Of a stretch of DNA of 64,000 bases, positions 63,630 through 64,000 are shown one piece after another (the first letter of the stretch is position 1; every line of letters begins with the position of its first letter). The notes beneath the pieces were generated by a model that saw nothing but the letters and a program-made list of their open reading frames with translations, did not search any database and was not told the DNA's origin. Origin of the DNA: Streptomyces sp. NBC_01463 (GTDB taxonomy: Bacteria; Actinomycetota; Actinomycetes; Streptomycetales; Streptomycetaceae); NCBI GenBank assembly GCA_036227345.1, contig CP109468.1:3348001-3412000 (forward strand), read 5' to 3'. The position numbers and the translations under genes were made by a program.

Positions 63630-64000
63630 TCAGGCCACCAGCTCGCCGAAGGACTCCTCCTCGTCACGGCCGAAGCTGAGGACCTCGTCCTCACGCAGCC
63701 GGCGGAGCGACCGCCAGATGCTGGACTTCACCGTGCCGACACTGATGTCGAGGATGGACGCGATCTCCGGGTCCGTGCGGCCCTCGTAGTAGCGCAGGAC
63801 CAGCATCGTGCGCTGCGTCTCGGGCAGCCGCGCCAGCGCCTGCCAGAGCACGGCGCGCAGCTCCGTACCGCGCATCGCGTCCGTGTCGCCCGCCGTCTCC
63901 GGCAGCTCCTCGGTCGGGTATTCGTTCAGCTTGCGCCTGCGCCAGGCGCTGATGTGCAGATTGGTCATGGTGCGGCGGAGATACCCGCCGACCGCCGCCT
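63630..64000 (-). CDS. sigQ: SigE-family ECF sigma factor, SigQ-like (5' end beyond window)
   Basis: The open frame continues past the ATG at 63968 to the window edge (AVGGYLRRTMTNLHISAWRRRKLNE), which is region 2 end and linker of the SigE/SigQ group, so the gene starts outside. Region 4 is complete: LWQALARLPETQRTMLVLRYYEGRTDPEIASILDISVGTVKSSIWRSLRRLRED. The tail is acidic (FGRDEEESFGELVA). By recalled gene order this is the sigma factor next to afsQ1/afsQ2 in S. coelicolor; that naming needs the neighbouring genes to confirm it. Confidence 0.85.
   Translation of the reverse strand, partial: AAVGGYLRRTMTNLHISAWRRRKLNEYPTEELPETAGDTDAMRGTELRAVLWQALARLPETQRTMLVLRYYEGRTDPEIASILDISVGTVKSSIWRSLRRLREDEVLSFGRDEEESFGELVA

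Overview
This window is high-GC DNA with almost every codon ending in G or C, frequent GTG starts, short GGAGG-type ribosome sites, leaderless-looking starts and a mycothiol enzyme. That points to a Streptomyces or close relative. From memory, the gene order (pckG, mca, greA, ilvA, metB, msrA, hutH, GGDEF protein, adenylate cyclase, birA, pccB/pccE, maf, accA, deoR-type regulator, lpdA, purine nucleoside phosphorylase, phosphosugar mutase, deoC, paired aldehyde dehydrogenases, sigQ-like sigma factor) follows the chromosomal core of S. coelicolor. It was read by eye only; no search was run.

Region by region. 1-2 kb: a secreted lectin-like protein cut by the left edge, and a small membrane protein. 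2-9.3 kb: PEP carboxykinase, a hemolysin III-type membrane protein, a drug-exporter/TetR pair, and a thioredoxin-domain DUF255 protein. 9.3-11.3 kb: a small islet with a Uma2-type nuclease gene, a possible 53-residue ORF and a four-TM membrane protein. It is bounded by a 74-bp broken copy of the DUF255 gene's 5' end, so it looks inserted. 11.4-14.6 kb: a 1075-residue STAND-type NTPase with TPRs. 14.8-20.9 kb: a sugar-use island (binding lipoprotein, GH13 enzyme, EEP-family hydrolase, GH3 glucosidase) tied together by two copies of a TGTATGCGC-type operator but without permease genes. 21-33.6 kb: housekeeping (mca, greA, ABC exporter, ilvA, MarR, a minimal sigma-like/membrane pair, metB, msrA, gdhA). 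34-39.6 kb: envelope functions (RDD protein, MacB-like ABC system, L,D-transpeptidase lipoprotein, a sortase-type LADTG surface protein). 39.6-45.6 kb: hutH, a GGDEF protein, a crotonase, an adenylate cyclase and birA. 45.8-51.1 kb: the acyl-CoA carboxylase set pccB-pccE and the biotinylated alpha subunit, with maf. 51.2-64 kb: regulators, lpdA, and nucleoside/deoxyribose catabolism (purine nucleoside phosphorylase, phosphosugar mutase, deoC, two aldehyde dehydrogenases, uridine kinase), ending in a SigQ-like sigma factor cut by the right edge.

How the genes work together. BirA can biotinylate the alpha subunit encoded 4 kb away, which with PccB/PccE makes methylmalonyl-CoA. Nucleoside breakdown runs from the phosphorylase through the phosphopentose/hexose mutase to DeoC and an aldehyde dehydrogenase; the phosphorylase and deoC share an identical 12-bp palindrome in their promoters. 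Most convergent gene pairs are separated by strong GC hairpins, and three copies of a Streptomyces-type dispersed repeat sit at gene ends in the last 12 kb. No rRNA, tRNA, CRISPR array, insertion sequence or prophage was recognised.
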